A stretch of DNA of 64,000 nucleotides from Pseudooceanicola endophyticus (GTDB taxonomy: Bacteria > Pseudomonadota > Alphaproteobacteria > Rhodobacterales > Rhodobacteraceae): NCBI RefSeq assembly GCF_018760365.1, contig NZ_JAHIAB010000006.1, positions 223,373-287,372 of the forward strand. Reading direction: 5' to 3'. The position numbers and the translations under genes are program-made. A model generated the notes under the pieces. It did no database searches, had not been told where the DNA came from, and worked only from the letters and a program-made list of their open reading frames with translations. Of the stretch, positions 46,039 to 55,169 are shown piece by piece (the first letter of the stretch is position 1; the number at the start of each line of letters is the position of its first letter).

Positions 46039-46550
46039 ACAAGTCTTCCCAGGAACTGGTCTGTGTCGGCGCCGTTGCCGGTGCCTTCGGCGTGCGCGGC
46101 GAAATCCGCCTGAAAAGCTTCTGCGCCGAACCCGAGGCGATTGCCGATTACGCCCCCCTTTCGAACGAGGATGGCAGCCAGAGCTATTCCCTGATCCTGA
46201 CCCGGGTGATCAAGAACGGCTTTGCCGCGCGGATCGGCGGGGTCGAGACCAAGGAAGAGGCCGATGCGCTGAAGGGCCTCAGCCTTTATGCGCCGCGCGA
46301 TCGTCTGCCCGCCCTGCCCGATGACGAATTCTACCATGCCGACCTGATCGGCCTGCTGGTGGTGGACACCGGCGGCAACGAGCTGGGCCGGGTACGCGCG
46401 GTGATGGACCACGGCGCCGGCGACCTGCTTGAGATCACCGGCCCGGGGCTGAACGTGCCGGTGCTGCTGCCCTTCACCAAGCTGGCCGTGCCCACCGTCG
46501 ACATCGCCGCCGGTCGCATCGTCGCCGATCCCCCCGAAGGCCTGTTCTGA
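46035..46550 (+). CDS. rimM: Ribosome maturation factor RimM
   Basis: 171 residues starting with GTG at 46035 (GTGA overlap). N-terminal RimM domain ([21 protein letters not shown]) and a C-terminal PRC-like barrel ([54 protein letters not shown]). It binds S19 and assists 16S processing. Confidence 0.95.
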   Translation: MNKSSQELVCVGAVAGAFGVRGEIRLKSFCAEPEAIADYAPLSNEDGSQSYSLILTRVIKNGFAARIGGVETKEEADALKGLSLYAPRDRLPALPDDEFYHADLIGLLVVDTGGNELGRVRAVMDHGAGDLLEITGPGLNVPVLLPFTKLAVPTVDIAAGRIVADPPEGLF

Positions 46551-46552
46551 AC

Positions 46553-47353
46553 ATGGACCGCCCGCCGCGCCTGATCGTGCATGCGGGCTTCCACAAGACC
46601 GGCACCTCCTCGATCCAGAAGACCCTGCGGCGCGGTCGCAAGGTGCTGGAACCGCATCTGCGAATCTTCCTCAAGCCCGAGATGGAAGCCCTGTGCGCCG
46701 CCGCCCGCGCCCATGACGCCGCGCCCTGCGCACTGACGCTGCGCCTGTTCGCCCACGAGGTCGCGGTGCTGGCCGAGGGGCTGGACCCGGGCGATCCCCG
46801 CCCGGCGCTGCTCTCGTCCGAGGACCTCTCGGGGCATATCCCGGGGCGGCGCGACCGGCGCGGCTATCCGAATGCCCCGGCGCTGATGCAGACCCTCGCC
46901 CAGACCCTGACCCAGGCCTGGGGCCGCGCGCCGGAGCTGACCTTCGTCTACACCACCCGCGCCCCCGAGGCCTGGATGCGCTCCTGCCATGCCCAGCACC
47001 TGCGGGTCTCGCGGATGACCCAGGAGCTGCCCCGCTACATCGCCCGCCAGCGCGATCACGCGGATCTGGAGGCGATCGCCGGCACCATTCGCGCCGCCGT
47101 CGCCCCGCATCCGCTGCGGACCTTCCCGCTGGAGATCACCCGCGACCTGCCCAACGGCCCGCTGAGCCCGCTGCTGGAGCTGGCCGGGGTGCCCGAGGCG
47201 GCCCGCGCCGCCCTGCCCGCCCTGCCCCCCGCCAATGCCGCCGCGCCGGCGGAGGTGCTGGCGCAGTTCCTGGCCCTCAACCGCGCCGATCTGCCCCGCG
47301 ACGAACTGCGCGCCCGCAAACAGGCGTTGATCCCGCGCCCCTCCCGGGGCTAA
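46553..47353 (+). CDS. Sulfotransferase-like P-loop protein
   Basis: 266 residues. LIVHAGFHKTGTSSIQKTL near residues 7-25 is a PAPS-binding 5'-phosphosulfate loop like that of sulfotransferases. The later FVYTTRAPEAWMRSCHAQ fits the 3'-phosphate-binding segment. Acceptor unknown. Starts 2 bases after rimM and precedes trmD, so it sits inside a translation operon without obvious reason. Confidence 0.7.
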   Translation: MDRPPRLIVHAGFHKTGTSSIQKTLRRGRKVLEPHLRIFLKPEMEALCAAARAHDAAPCALTLRLFAHEVAVLAEGLDPGDPRPALLSSEDLSGHIPGRRDRRGYPNAPALMQTLAQTLTQAWGRAPELTFVYTTRAPEAWMRSCHAQHLRVSRMTQELPRYIARQRDHADLEAIAGTIRAAVAPHPLRTFPLEITRDLPNGPLSPLLELAGVPEAARAALPALPPANAAAPAEVLAQFLALNRADLPRDELRARKQALIPRPSRG

Positions 47354-47382
47354 ACCGCGCCCCGCAACATCCGAGGACCCCC

Positions 47383-48357
47383 ATGCAGGACACGCCGCTG
47401 AAATCCCATGGCCGCAAGAGCATCTCGGCCACCTTCAAGCCCCGCTCCCTCATGGAGGAAGAGCAGCTGGCCGGTGTCTGGACCGCGCAGATCATCACCC
47501 TGCTGCCGCAGGCCTTCCCGGGCATCCTCGGCGAAAGCCTGACGGGCAAGGGGCTGAAGGACGGCAAGTGGCAGCTGAACACCGTCAACCTGCGCGACTT
47601 CGGCCTGACCAAGCACCGCAATGTCGATGACACCCCCGCCGGCGGCGGCGCCGGCATGGTGCTGCGCGCCGACGTGATGGGCGCCGCGATCGAGCATGCC
47701 CGCGCCCGGGCCAAGGGGCACATGCCGCTGATCTACCTCAGCCCGCGCGGCCGCCGCTTCGATCAGCAGATGGCCCGCGATCTGGCCCGCGCCGATGGCG
47801 TGACGCTGATCTGCGGCCGCTTCGAGGGCCTCGATGAACGGGTGATCGAACATTACGGCATCCAGGAGGTCTCGCTCGGGGATTTCGTCATGACCGGAGG
47901 CGAGATCGCCGCCCAGGCGCTGATCGACGCCACCGTGCGCCTGCTGCCGGGCGTGCTGGGCAATGCCGAATCGACCGAGGAAGAAAGCTTTTCCGAAGGG
48001 CTGCTGGAGCATCCGCAATACACCCGCCCCGCCGAATGGGAAGGCCGCGCCATCCCCGACGTGCTGATGTCGGGCAACCATGCCGAGATCGCCAAGTGGC
48101 GCCGCAAGATGGGCGAGGCGCTGACCCGTGCGCGCCGCCCCGACCTGTGGTCCGCGCTGCGCGCCAGCCTGCTGGATGACGACGTGCGCGCCGTGCACGA
48201 CGCCGCCACCCTGGCCGCCTTCCTCGCCCGCGAGGGCGTGCAGGTCCCCGCGCTTGAGCTGGCGGAGCTGGCCCGCAGGCTGGAGGACCAGCCGGGCCTG
48301 TCGCTGCCCGCCAACCCCTGGCAGGGCGTGGCCCAGCTGGTGCGCGCCCTGGGCTAG
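47383..48357 (+). CDS. trmD: tRNA (guanine-37-N1)-methyltransferase
   Basis: 324 residues of SPOUT fold with a deep knot: LLPQAFPGILGESLTGKGLKDG, LICGRFEGLDERVIEHY and SLGDFVMTGGEIAAQALIDATVRLLPGVLGN. Methylates G37 and prevents frameshifting. The C-terminal region (about 240-324) is longer than in Escherichia coli. GAGG before the ATG. Confidence 0.96.
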   Translation: MQDTPLKSHGRKSISATFKPRSLMEEEQLAGVWTAQIITLLPQAFPGILGESLTGKGLKDGKWQLNTVNLRDFGLTKHRNVDDTPAGGGAGMVLRADVMGAAIEHARARAKGHMPLIYLSPRGRRFDQQMARDLARADGVTLICGRFEGLDERVIEHYGIQEVSLGDFVMTGGEIAAQALIDATVRLLPGVLGNAESTEEESFSEGLLEHPQYTRPAEWEGRAIPDVLMSGNHAEIAKWRRKMGEALTRARRPDLWSALRASLLDDDVRAVHDAATLAAFLAREGVQVPALELAELARRLEDQPGLSLPANPWQGVAQLVRALG

Positions 48358-48359
48358 GC

Positions 48360-49043
48360 TCAGGCCAGGGGCGGCGTCGGGTAGACGTTCATCACCGGTA
48401 TCGCCACGCTTGCGGGCTGATCCAGCACGTAAAGCACCGCCCGGGCGATGTCGTCGGGCCGCAGCCCCTCGGGTTTGGGCGTGTCGAAGAAGGGCGTGTC
48501 GACCATGCCCGGGTTGATCACCGTCACCCGGGCACCGGTCCCCTTCAGCTCGGCACGCAGGTTTTCCCCGTAGCCGCGCACGAACCACTTGGTCGCACCG
48601 TAGACCGAGCCGGGCAGCACCTCCTGCCCGGCCAGAGAGCCGGTCAGCAGCAGCACGCCACGGCTCTGCCTGAGCACCGGCAGGGCCAGCTTGGCGGTCA
48701 GCGTCAGCCCGTAGATGTTGACGTCGATCATCTGGCGGAAGTTTTCCGGATCGCCGTTCTCGGTTCCCATGGCGGTGGCGCCGATCCCGGCATTGGCAAA
48801 GACCGCGTCGATCCGGCCATGGGCCGCCAGAGCCGCGTCGAACAGCCCCTGCTGGGAGGCCAGATCGGTCACGTCGCAGGCCACCGCCTGCGCCTTGTCG
48901 GCACCCAGTTCCGCAACCAGCGCCGCCAGCTTCGCCTGCGATCTTGCCCCCAGCACCACCTTGTGGCCGGCGGCCACCGCCCGCCGCGCGGTGGCCGCGC
49001 CGATGCCGCTCGAAGCGCCTGTGATCACGATGATCTTGCTCAT
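48360..49043 (-). CDS. SDR family oxidoreductase
   Basis: 227-residue classical short-chain dehydrogenase: [15 protein letters not shown] nucleotide-binding motif, [10 protein letters not shown], catalytic LLTGSLAG with Ser and SVYGATK with Tyr and Lys. Closest in character to YdfG-like 3-hydroxy acid dehydrogenases; substrate uncertain. Start at 49043 after AAAGGA. Lies antisense between trmD and rplS. Confidence 0.9.
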   Translation of the reverse strand: MSKIIVITGASSGIGAATARRAVAAGHKVVLGARSQAKLAALVAELGADKAQAVACDVTDLASQQGLFDAALAAHGRIDAVFANAGIGATAMGTENGDPENFRQMIDVNIYGLTLTAKLALPVLRQSRGVLLLTGSLAGQEVLPGSVYGATKWFVRGYGENLRAELKGTGARVTVINPGMVDTPFFDTPKPEGLRPDDIARAVLYVLDQPASVAIPVMNVYPTPPLA

Positions 49044-49398
49044 GGCCTGTTCCTTTCGGGTTGTGCTTCCCTTCGGGCATAGCATCCCCGCGCCCCGGGC
49101 CCAATTCCGCGTCCCGCCCTTGCCAGAAAGGGCTTTCCGCGCTGCCAGGGGGTTGATTGCCGCCCCCGGATCGACTAAGAGCCGCCTGTCCGCGGTCGGA
49201 ATCGGTCCGCCGGACTGTCTTTGCATTTCCACAAGGGCCGCCCGGCGACAGCGGTCCGGAACGCGAAGACCCAGCAACGACGACCTGAACCTCCGGCAGG
49301 GAGCGCGGGATGACCCGCCCGGCCCTGATCGCACGCAGCGGAGCTCTGAGGCGACAACCACCTTCGCGGGAGAACCGCGAGCAGTCAGGAGATATGCG
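49044..49398 (+). promoter_or_regulatory. rplS promoter and leader
   Basis: 355 bases without a gene. Promoter TTGATT (49153-49158) and TAAGAG (49176-49181) with a 17-base spacer, giving a GC-rich leader of about 210 bases before rplS. The leader could hold an autoregulatory structure, but no known one was recognised. Confidence 0.5.
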
Positions 49399-49770
49399 AT
49401 GGACCTTATCGCACAGATCGAAGCGGAGCAGATCGCTGCGCTGGGGAAACAGATCCCCGACTTCAAGGCCGGCGACACCATCCGCGTCGGCTACAAGGTG
49501 ACCGAAGGCACCCGTTCGCGCGTGCAGGCCTACGAAGGCATCTGCATCAGCCGCAAGAACGGCGCAGGCATTGCCGGTTCGTTCACCGTCCGCAAGATTT
49601 CCTTCGGTGAAGGCGTGGAGCGCGTGTTCCCGCTCTACTCGACCAACATCGAATCCATCGAGGTTGTCCGCCGTGGCCGCGTCCGTCGCGCCAAGCTGTA
49701 CTACCTGCGCTCGCGTCGCGGCAAATCCGCCCGTATCGCCGAGCAGACCAACTACAAAGCCAAGGCCTGA
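49399..49770 (+). CDS. rplS: 50S ribosomal protein L19
   Basis: 123 residues. [33 protein letters not shown] and [28 protein letters not shown] are diagnostic of L19, which lies at the subunit interface. Starts [16 protein letters not shown] after AGGAGA. rpmE follows after 11 bases. Confidence 0.97.
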   Translation: MDLIAQIEAEQIAALGKQIPDFKAGDTIRVGYKVTEGTRSRVQAYEGICISRKNGAGIAGSFTVRKISFGEGVERVFPLYSTNIESIEVVRRGRVRRAKLYYLRSRRGKSARIAEQTNYKAKA

Positions 49771-49781
49771 GGAGCGTCGTC

Positions 49782-50003
49782 ATGAAAACGGATATCCATC
49801 CCGACTACCACTTCATCGACGTCAAGATGACCGACGGCACCATCGTCAAGATGCGCTCCACCTGGGGCAAGGAAGGCGACACGATGTCCCTCGACATCGA
49901 CCCGACCGTGCACCCGGCCTGGACCGGTGGCTCCTCGCGCCTGATGGACGCCGGTGGCCGCGTCTCCAAGTTCAAGAACAAATACGCAGGCCTCGGCTTC
50001 TGA
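49782..50003 (+). CDS. rpmE: 50S ribosomal protein L31
   Basis: 73 residues: [20 protein letters not shown] and [29 protein letters not shown]. It lacks the zinc-binding Cys residues of type A L31, consistent with the zinc-independent form, notable because Zur-controlled uptake genes are close by. Confidence 0.95.
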   Translation: MKTDIHPDYHFIDVKMTDGTIVKMRSTWGKEGDTMSLDIDPTVHPAWTGGSSRLMDAGGRVSKFKNKYAGLGF

Positions 50004-50038
50004 AGCCCGGCCCCTCGGGGCTGCTGCACTGTTCGGGA

Positions 50039-50068
50039 AACGCCGCATCTTCGGATGCGGCGTTTTTC
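50039..50068 (+). terminator. Rho-independent terminator of rplS-rpmE
   Basis: Stem CGCCGCATC / GATGCGGCG with UUCG tetraloop (50041-50062), then TTTTT. A textbook stable terminator. Confidence 0.92.
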
Positions 50069-50106
50069 TTTGCCCGGCCCCCATCGCCGCCGCGCCGCAC
50101 GGCCCC

Positions 50107-50140
50107 TTTTCATCTTTCCCCAAATACGGCCGCCGGAGGC
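50107..50140 (+). repeat. Dispersed repeat, type 1, copy 15
   Basis: TTTTCATCTTTCC-CCAAATACGG-CCGCCGGAGGC downstream of the rpmE terminator. Confidence 0.88.
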
Positions 50141-50159
50141 GCCCTGCTCCCGCCCGCCC

Positions 50160-50192
50160 CTTCATCTTTCCTCAAATATGCCCGCTGGAGGC
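50160..50192 (+). repeat. Dispersed repeat, type 1, copy 16
   Basis: TTCATCTTTCC-TCAAATATG-CCCGCTGGAGGC, 53 bases after copy 15 in the same direction. The pair may be a local duplication. Confidence 0.88.
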
Positions 50193-50266
50193 GGAGGCGA
50201 CCGCCCGATGGTACCCAAGCGCGCGCCCGCGCGTTAGGAAGCATCGACCGGCCGAAGGAGCCTCCC

Positions 50267-51469
50267 ATGCCTGCCGTCCTGACACAGAACCTTCCCACCT
50301 CCCTCCTGGTGCTGGCGACCTGCCTGATCGCCGCCCTGCTGCTGGCCCTGCCGCAGCTGCGCCGCTGGGATCTCTGGCGCGCCATGGTGACGCCGCTGGC
50401 CTCGATCATCGGCTCGGGCTTCCTGGTGCTGGGGCCGGTGCTGGCCCATGGCTACGGCGCCTGGGCCCCGGCCGTGATGGCCGGGCTCTGCCTGGGCGCC
50501 TGGGCCTTTGGCGCCGCGATCCGCCGCAATATCACCCGGCTCGGCGACGACCGCGAGGCGCCCTCGAAGCTCGAGACCCTCTCGGCGCTGCTGCTGGCCA
50601 TCGCCTACGTGATCTCGGTCGCCTATTACCTGAACCTCTTCGGCGCCTTCGCGGTCAAGCTGACGCCCTGGCAGGGAGAGATCCCGGCCCGCATCGTCAC
50701 CACCGCAATGTTCCTCGCGGTGCTGGCCATGGGCTACGGGCGCGGCTTCACCCTGCTGGAGCGGGCCGAATACATCTCCGTCTCGCTGAAGCTGGCGATC
50801 ATCGCCGGGCTGATCGCCGGGCTGGCCTGGTTCTTCGGCGGCGCGGCGCACGGGGGCACCCTGTTCCGGCCCGAAGCCAGCTTCTCGGGCTGGCAGGCGG
50901 TGGCGATGGGCTTTGGCCTGCTGGTCACCGTCCAGGGTTTCGAGACCTCGCGCTACCTTGGCAACAGCTACGACGCGAAGACCCGCGTCGGCTCCATGCG
51001 GCTGGCCCAGGGGCTTTCGGCGACGATCTACGTGGTCTACGTGGCCCTGCTGGTCTATGCCCACCACGTCCCCGAGGGCGCGCTGAGCGAGACCGCCGTG
51101 ATCGACATGATGCGCGATGTCTCTCCGATCCTGCCGGGGCTGCTGATCCTGGCGGCGCTGGCGGCGCAGTTCAGCGCGGCCGTCGCCGATACCGGCGGCT
51201 CGGGCGGGCTGCTGGAAGAGCTTTCGGGGCGGCGGCTGAGCGCAAGGCAGGGCTATGCGCTGCTGTGCAGCGTGGGGATCGCGCTGACCTGGGTCTCCGA
51301 TGTCTTCGAGATCATCTCCTACGCCTCGCGGGCCTTTGCGCTTTACTACGCGGTGCAGGCGGCGATCACCGCGCGCCATGCCGGCGGGGCCCGGCGACTG
51401 GGCTGGGGGGCGCTGGCGCTTTTCGGGCTGGCGATCGCGGTCTTCGGACAATCGGTCGAAGGATCCTGA
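50267..51469 (+). CDS. Multi-span membrane protein, APC-fold-like
   Basis: 400 residues with about eleven hydrophobic segments. TPLASIIGSGFLVLGPVLAHGYGAW resembles the unwound first helix of APC-superfamily transporters, and LVTVQGFETSRYLGNSYDAKTR is also transporter-like. No family is assigned with confidence and the substrate is unknown. AAGGAG precedes the ATG at 50267. Stands alone between repeats. Confidence 0.65.
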   Translation: MPAVLTQNLPTSLLVLATCLIAALLLALPQLRRWDLWRAMVTPLASIIGSGFLVLGPVLAHGYGAWAPAVMAGLCLGAWAFGAAIRRNITRLGDDREAPSKLETLSALLLAIAYVISVAYYLNLFGAFAVKLTPWQGEIPARIVTTAMFLAVLAMGYGRGFTLLERAEYISVSLKLAIIAGLIAGLAWFFGGAAHGGTLFRPEASFSGWQAVAMGFGLLVTVQGFETSRYLGNSYDAKTRVGSMRLAQGLSATIYVVYVALLVYAHHVPEGALSETAVIDMMRDVSPILPGLLILAALAAQFSAAVADTGGSGGLLEELSGRRLSARQGYALLCSVGIALTWVSDVFEIISYASRAFALYYAVQAAITARHAGGARRLGWGALALFGLAIAVFGQSVEGS

Positions 51470-51520
51470 GGCGGCTGCATCGGGACGCCGGCCTGCGCAA
51501 GCGGTTTCTGTCGCGACAGC

Positions 51521-51541
51521 CGTATTTGGAGAAAGATGAAA
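51521..51541 (-). repeat. Dispersed repeat, type 1, copy 17
   Basis: Minus-strand TTTCATCTTTCT-CCAAATACGG. Confidence 0.82.
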
Positions 51542-51562
51542 GCCCGGGCGGTGGCGGATCGG

Positions 51563-51596
51563 CGCCTCCGGCGGGCATATTTAAGGAAAGATGAAG
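51563..51596 (-). repeat. Dispersed repeat, type 1, copy 18
   Basis: Minus-strand TTCATCTTTCC-TTAAATATG-CCCGCCGGAGGC, nearly identical to copy 4. Same direction as copy 17; both lie upstream of mipZ. Confidence 0.88.
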
Positions 51597-51734
51597 GACC
51601 GGGCGGCACGCCCGTCACCTTCCGGGCACACCGGGGCCGCGGGGCGCGAGCGGGACGCTTTTCCGATCCCCCGCCGCGCCCTAATGTGCGCCTGCCGGGC
51701 CCAGCCTGCCCGGCGGGGAAGAAGGGGACAGGCC

Positions 51735-52544
51735 TTGGCACATATCATCGTCGTCGGGAACGAGAAGGGCGGCGCGGGGAAATCCACCGTCTCGATGCAT
51801 ATCGCGACGGCGCTGGTGCGCATGGGGCACCGGGTTTCGGCGCTGGACCTGGACCTGCGGCAGCGCAGCTTCGCGCGCTATGCCTCGAACCGGGCCGCCA
51901 CGCTGAAGAAGGAGGGGCTGGCGCTGCCCTCGCCGCAGTTCTGCGAGCTGCCGGAGGTGGCGCCCGAAGACCTGGCTCCGGGCGAGAACATCTACGACCG
52001 GCGCATGGCCGAGGCGATTGCCCAGCTTGATCCGGTTTCGGACTTCATCCTGGTCGACTGCCCCGGATCTCATACCCGGCTGAGCCAGGTGGCGCATTCG
52101 CTGGCCGACACGCTGGTGACGCCGCTGAACGACAGTTTCGTCGATTTCGACCTGCTGGCGCGGATCGACGGAGAGGGCGAGAAGATCCTCGGTCCCTCGG
52201 TCTATTCCGAGATGGTCTGGGCCGCCCGCCAGCACCGCGCCCAGGCCGGGCTGAAGCCGATCGACTGGGTGGTGCTGCGCAACCGCGTCGGCTCTCAGGC
52301 GATGGTCAACAAGCGCAAGATGGAAGAGGCGATCAACCGGCTGTCGCGGCGCATCGGCTTCCGCGTGGCGCCGGGCTTTTCCGAGCGGGTGATCTTCCGG
52401 GAGCTGTTTCCGCGCGGGCTGACGCTGCTGGACCTGAAGGACATCGGGGTGACCAGCCTGTCGATCTCCAACATCGCGGCGCGCCAGGAGCTGCGCGATC
52501 TGATGAAGGCGCTGGAGCTGCCGGGCGTCGAGGTGAACCTGTAA
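51735..52544 (+). CDS. mipZ: MipZ division-plane positioning ATPase
   Basis: 269-residue ParA/MinD-type ATPase. It begins AHIIVVGNEKGGAGKSTVSMHIA with the deviant Walker A (KGGAGKST, residues 11-18), then LDLDLRQRSFARY, which is typical of MipZ. MipZ forms a gradient from the ParB-bound pole and keeps FtsZ at mid-cell. The start is a TTG at 51735 with AAGGGGA upstream. Confidence 0.9.
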   Translation: MAHIIVVGNEKGGAGKSTVSMHIATALVRMGHRVSALDLDLRQRSFARYASNRAATLKKEGLALPSPQFCELPEVAPEDLAPGENIYDRRMAEAIAQLDPVSDFILVDCPGSHTRLSQVAHSLADTLVTPLNDSFVDFDLLARIDGEGEKILGPSVYSEMVWAARQHRAQAGLKPIDWVVLRNRVGSQAMVNKRKMEEAINRLSRRIGFRVAPGFSERVIFRELFPRGLTLLDLKDIGVTSLSISNIAARQELRDLMKALELPGVEVNL

Positions 52545-53065
52545 TGGACCTGCTGAGCCCCTTCCGCCAGATGGCACGCAACAATGCCTGGGCCAATGCC
52601 ACGCTGCACGGGGCGCTGTCGGGAATGGATGCCGCTGCCTTCGCCGCGCCCCGGGCGGGTTTCTTCGGCTCTCTGAAGGAGACACTGAACCATATCCACC
52701 AGGTGGATCTTTACTATATCGACGCGCTGGAAGAGGGCGGGCGGGGCCGGAGCGTTTACGACGCGCCCGAGATCGCCCTGCCCGGCCCGCTGGCGCTGGC
52801 CCAGGCCGAAGCGGATGCCCGGCTGATCCGGTTCTGCGACGCGCTGCGGCCCGCCGATCTTGAGGCCCCGCGCCTGACCCGGCGCCCGGAACGCGATGTG
52901 CAGGAAAGCGTCGGCGCGCTGCTGCTGCACCTGTTCCAGCACCAGGTGCACCACCGTGGCCAGGCCCATGTGCAGCTGCACCAGGCCGGGATCGCACCGC
53001 CACAGCTGGACGAATTCTTTCTGGATGACGACCGCGCGCCCTCGGCCCGGGCCTATTTCGACTGA
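52544..53065 (+). CDS. DinB family protein
   Basis: 173-residue four-helix DinB/YfiT-like protein. Likely metal-binding His residues occur in LNHIHQVD near 48-55 and HLFQHQVHHRGQ near 127-138. DinB members are often thiol-dependent enzymes; this one's substrate is unknown. ATG overlaps the mipZ stop, so they are cotranscribed. Confidence 0.85.
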   Translation: MDLLSPFRQMARNNAWANATLHGALSGMDAAAFAAPRAGFFGSLKETLNHIHQVDLYYIDALEEGGRGRSVYDAPEIALPGPLALAQAEADARLIRFCDALRPADLEAPRLTRRPERDVQESVGALLLHLFQHQVHHRGQAHVQLHQAGIAPPQLDEFFLDDDRAPSARAYFD

Positions 53066-53869
53066 TCAGCCGCGACGGCGGCGCAGCGCGGCGGCCAGGC
53101 TGGTCAGCATGAAGACCACCGCCGCGCAGCACACGATCGAGGGGCCGGCGGGCGTGTCGAAATGCAGCGAGCCCTCCAGCCCCGAAACCGTGGCGAAGAC
53201 CGCGATCAGCGCGGCGATGCCGGCCATGCGTTCGGGGGTGTTCGCGAAGGGGCGGGCGGCGGCGGCGGGGATGATCAGCATGGCGGCGATCAGCAGCGTG
53301 CCCACCACCTTAATCGCCACCGCGACGACGATCGCCAGCGCCACGGTCAGCACCATCTGTTCGCGCCGGGGATCAAGGCCCGAAGCATAGGCCAGGTCGG
53401 GGTTCAGCGTGGTGGTCAGCAGCGCCGACCAGCGCCAGCGCACCAGCGCCAGCACCAGCGCCGCGCCGCCCCAGATCACCAGCAGGTCCAGGCGGCTGAC
53501 GGCCAGGATGTCTCCGAACAGGTAGCCCATCAGGTCGATGCGCACCCCGTGCAGGAAAGAGACCGCGACCAGCCCGAAGGCGATGGCCGAATGCGCCATG
53601 ACGCCCAGCAGCGTGTCCATGGCAAAGCCCCGCCCCGACAGGCCCGAAACCGCCGTGGCCATCGCCAGCGCCACCGCCAGCACCCCCGCGAAGACCGAGA
53701 CCTGCAGCGTCAGCGCCAGCGCCACCCCCAGGATCGCCGCATGGGCCGTGGCATCGCCGAAATAGGCCATCCGGCGCCAGACCACGAGGCAGCCGAGCGG
53801 CGCCGCCGCCAGCGCCACGCCGAGCCCGGCGAGGATCGCGCGCAGAAAGAAATCGTCAAGCAGGCTCAT
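53066..53869 (-). CDS. znuB: Zinc ABC transporter permease ZnuB
   Basis: 267 residues with about eight hydrophobic segments of the ABC-3 family: AAPLGCLVVWRRMAYFGDATAHAAILGVAL and VVGTLLIAAMLIIPAAAARPFA. Forms the zinc channel across the inner membrane. ATG overlaps the znuC stop (ATGA). Last gene of zur-znuC-znuB. Confidence 0.93.
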   Translation of the reverse strand: MSLLDDFFLRAILAGLGVALAAAPLGCLVVWRRMAYFGDATAHAAILGVALALTLQVSVFAGVLAVALAMATAVSGLSGRGFAMDTLLGVMAHSAIAFGLVAVSFLHGVRIDLMGYLFGDILAVSRLDLLVIWGGAALVLALVRWRWSALLTTTLNPDLAYASGLDPRREQMVLTVALAIVVAVAIKVVGTLLIAAMLIIPAAAARPFANTPERMAGIAALIAVFATVSGLEGSLHFDTPAGPSIVCCAAVVFMLTSLAAALRRRRG

Positions 53870-54657
53870 GACCCGGCCCCGTCGTGATGGTGGTGGTGAT
53901 GCCCGTGGTCATGGTCATGGTCGTGATCATGCCCATGTTCGTGGTCGTGGTCATGGCGATAGAGCGCCAGCGCGCCGCCCGTCCCGGTACCAAACAGCGC
54001 GCGATATTCCGGCGCCGAGGCGACATGTTCCGGTGCCCCCTCGCAGCAGACATGGCCGTTCAGGCAGACCACCCGGTCCGAGGCCGACATCACCACGTGC
54101 AGCTCGTGGCTGACCATCAGGACGGCACAGCCGAGGTCCTGACGGACGGCCTCGATCTGGCGGTAGAAGGCGGCAGAGCCCGGCTGGTCAAGGCCCTGGG
54201 TCGCCTCGTCGAGGATCAGCAGGTCGGGGTTCGACAGGATGGCGCGGGCCAGCAGCACGCGCTGAAACTGCCCGCCCGAAAGGCCCGACATCTGCCGGTC
54301 CTGAAGCCCTCCCGCCCCGGCATGTTCCAGCGCTGCGGCGATGCGATCAGGGGCGACGCGATGGGGCAGCGACAGGAAGCGGCGCGCGGTCAGCGGCAGG
54401 GTCTGGTCGATATGCAGCTTCTGGGGCACGTAGCCGATGCGCAGGCCGGGGGCGCGGCGCACCGTGCCGGCGGCGGGCTTCAGTGCCCCCACGATCACCC
54501 GCATCAGCGTCGACTTGCCCGACCCGTTGGGGCCGACGAAGGTCACGATCTCGCCGCGGCGGATGGTGAAATCGACGTCGCGCAGCACCTCGTGCCCGCC
54601 CATGCGCACGGCCACGCCCGACAGCGTGACCAGCCCGTCCTGGAAATGATCCCTCAT
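53866..54657 (-). CDS. znuC: Zinc ABC transporter ATPase ZnuC with His-rich tail
   Basis: 263 residues. Walker A GPNGSGKSTLM near residues 41-51, signature LSGGQFQRVLLARA, Walker B LLILDEATQGLD. The last about 30 residues are mainly His, Asp and Gly, a cytoplasmic tail not usual in ZnuC, possibly a zinc store or sensor. The start at 54657 overlaps the zur stop (ATGA). Confidence 0.93.
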   Translation of the reverse strand: MRDHFQDGLVTLSGVAVRMGGHEVLRDVDFTIRRGEIVTFVGPNGSGKSTLMRVIVGALKPAAGTVRRAPGLRIGYVPQKLHIDQTLPLTARRFLSLPHRVAPDRIAAALEHAGAGGLQDRQMSGLSGGQFQRVLLARAILSNPDLLILDEATQGLDQPGSAAFYRQIEAVRQDLGCAVLMVSHELHVVMSASDRVVCLNGHVCCEGAPEHVASAPEYRALFGTGTGGALALYRHDHDHEHGHDHDHDHDHGHHHHHHDGAGS

Positions 54658-55136
54658 TTCCGGTCGTTCTCCTGGCAGGCGGGGCACAGCCCCTCGGCCT
54701 CGACCACGGCCCGCTCGATCCGGAAGCCGATGGCGGCGGCCGAGCGGCCCAGCATGTCGGAGGCCGGATCCGCCTGGCCTTCCGCCACCCGGTCGCACTT
54801 GCGGCAGATCAGGAAGGCGGGGGAATGGTTTTCCCCGGGATGGTTGCAGGCGACGAAGGCGTTCAGCCGCTCGATCCGGTGGGCAAAGCCATTTTTCACC
54901 AGGAAATCCAGCGCCCGGTAGGCCACCGGCGGCTGGGACCCAAGCCCCTCGTCGCGCAGCGTGTCGAGGATGTCGTAGGCACCAAGCGCACGGTGGCGCT
55001 CCAGCAGGATCTCCAGCACGCGGCGGCGCACCGGGGTCAGTTGCAGACCCTCGCGGCGGCAATGCTCTGCCGCGGCATCAACGCCGTCGCGGATGCAGCT
55101 GGCATGATCGTGGCGTTCGAACCCCTGAAGCTCCAT
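54654..55136 (-). CDS. zur: Zinc uptake regulator Zur
   Basis: 160-residue Fur-family repressor. Winged helix GLQLTPVRRRVLEILLERHRALGAYDIL, then a dimerisation domain with FLICRKCDRV and a C-terminal CPAC pair, giving the structural zinc site. Located with znuC and znuB and divergent from znuA, so zinc rather than iron is the likely signal. Start at 55136; the frame is open further but without support. Confidence 0.91.
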   Translation of the reverse strand: MELQGFERHDHASCIRDGVDAAAEHCRREGLQLTPVRRRVLEILLERHRALGAYDILDTLRDEGLGSQPPVAYRALDFLVKNGFAHRIERLNAFVACNHPGENHSPAFLICRKCDRVAEGQADPASDMLGRSAAAIGFRIERAVVEAEGLCPACQENDRK

Positions 55137-55169
55137 GGTGTCCTCGCTGGTTCCAAGACGGAAGTCGAC

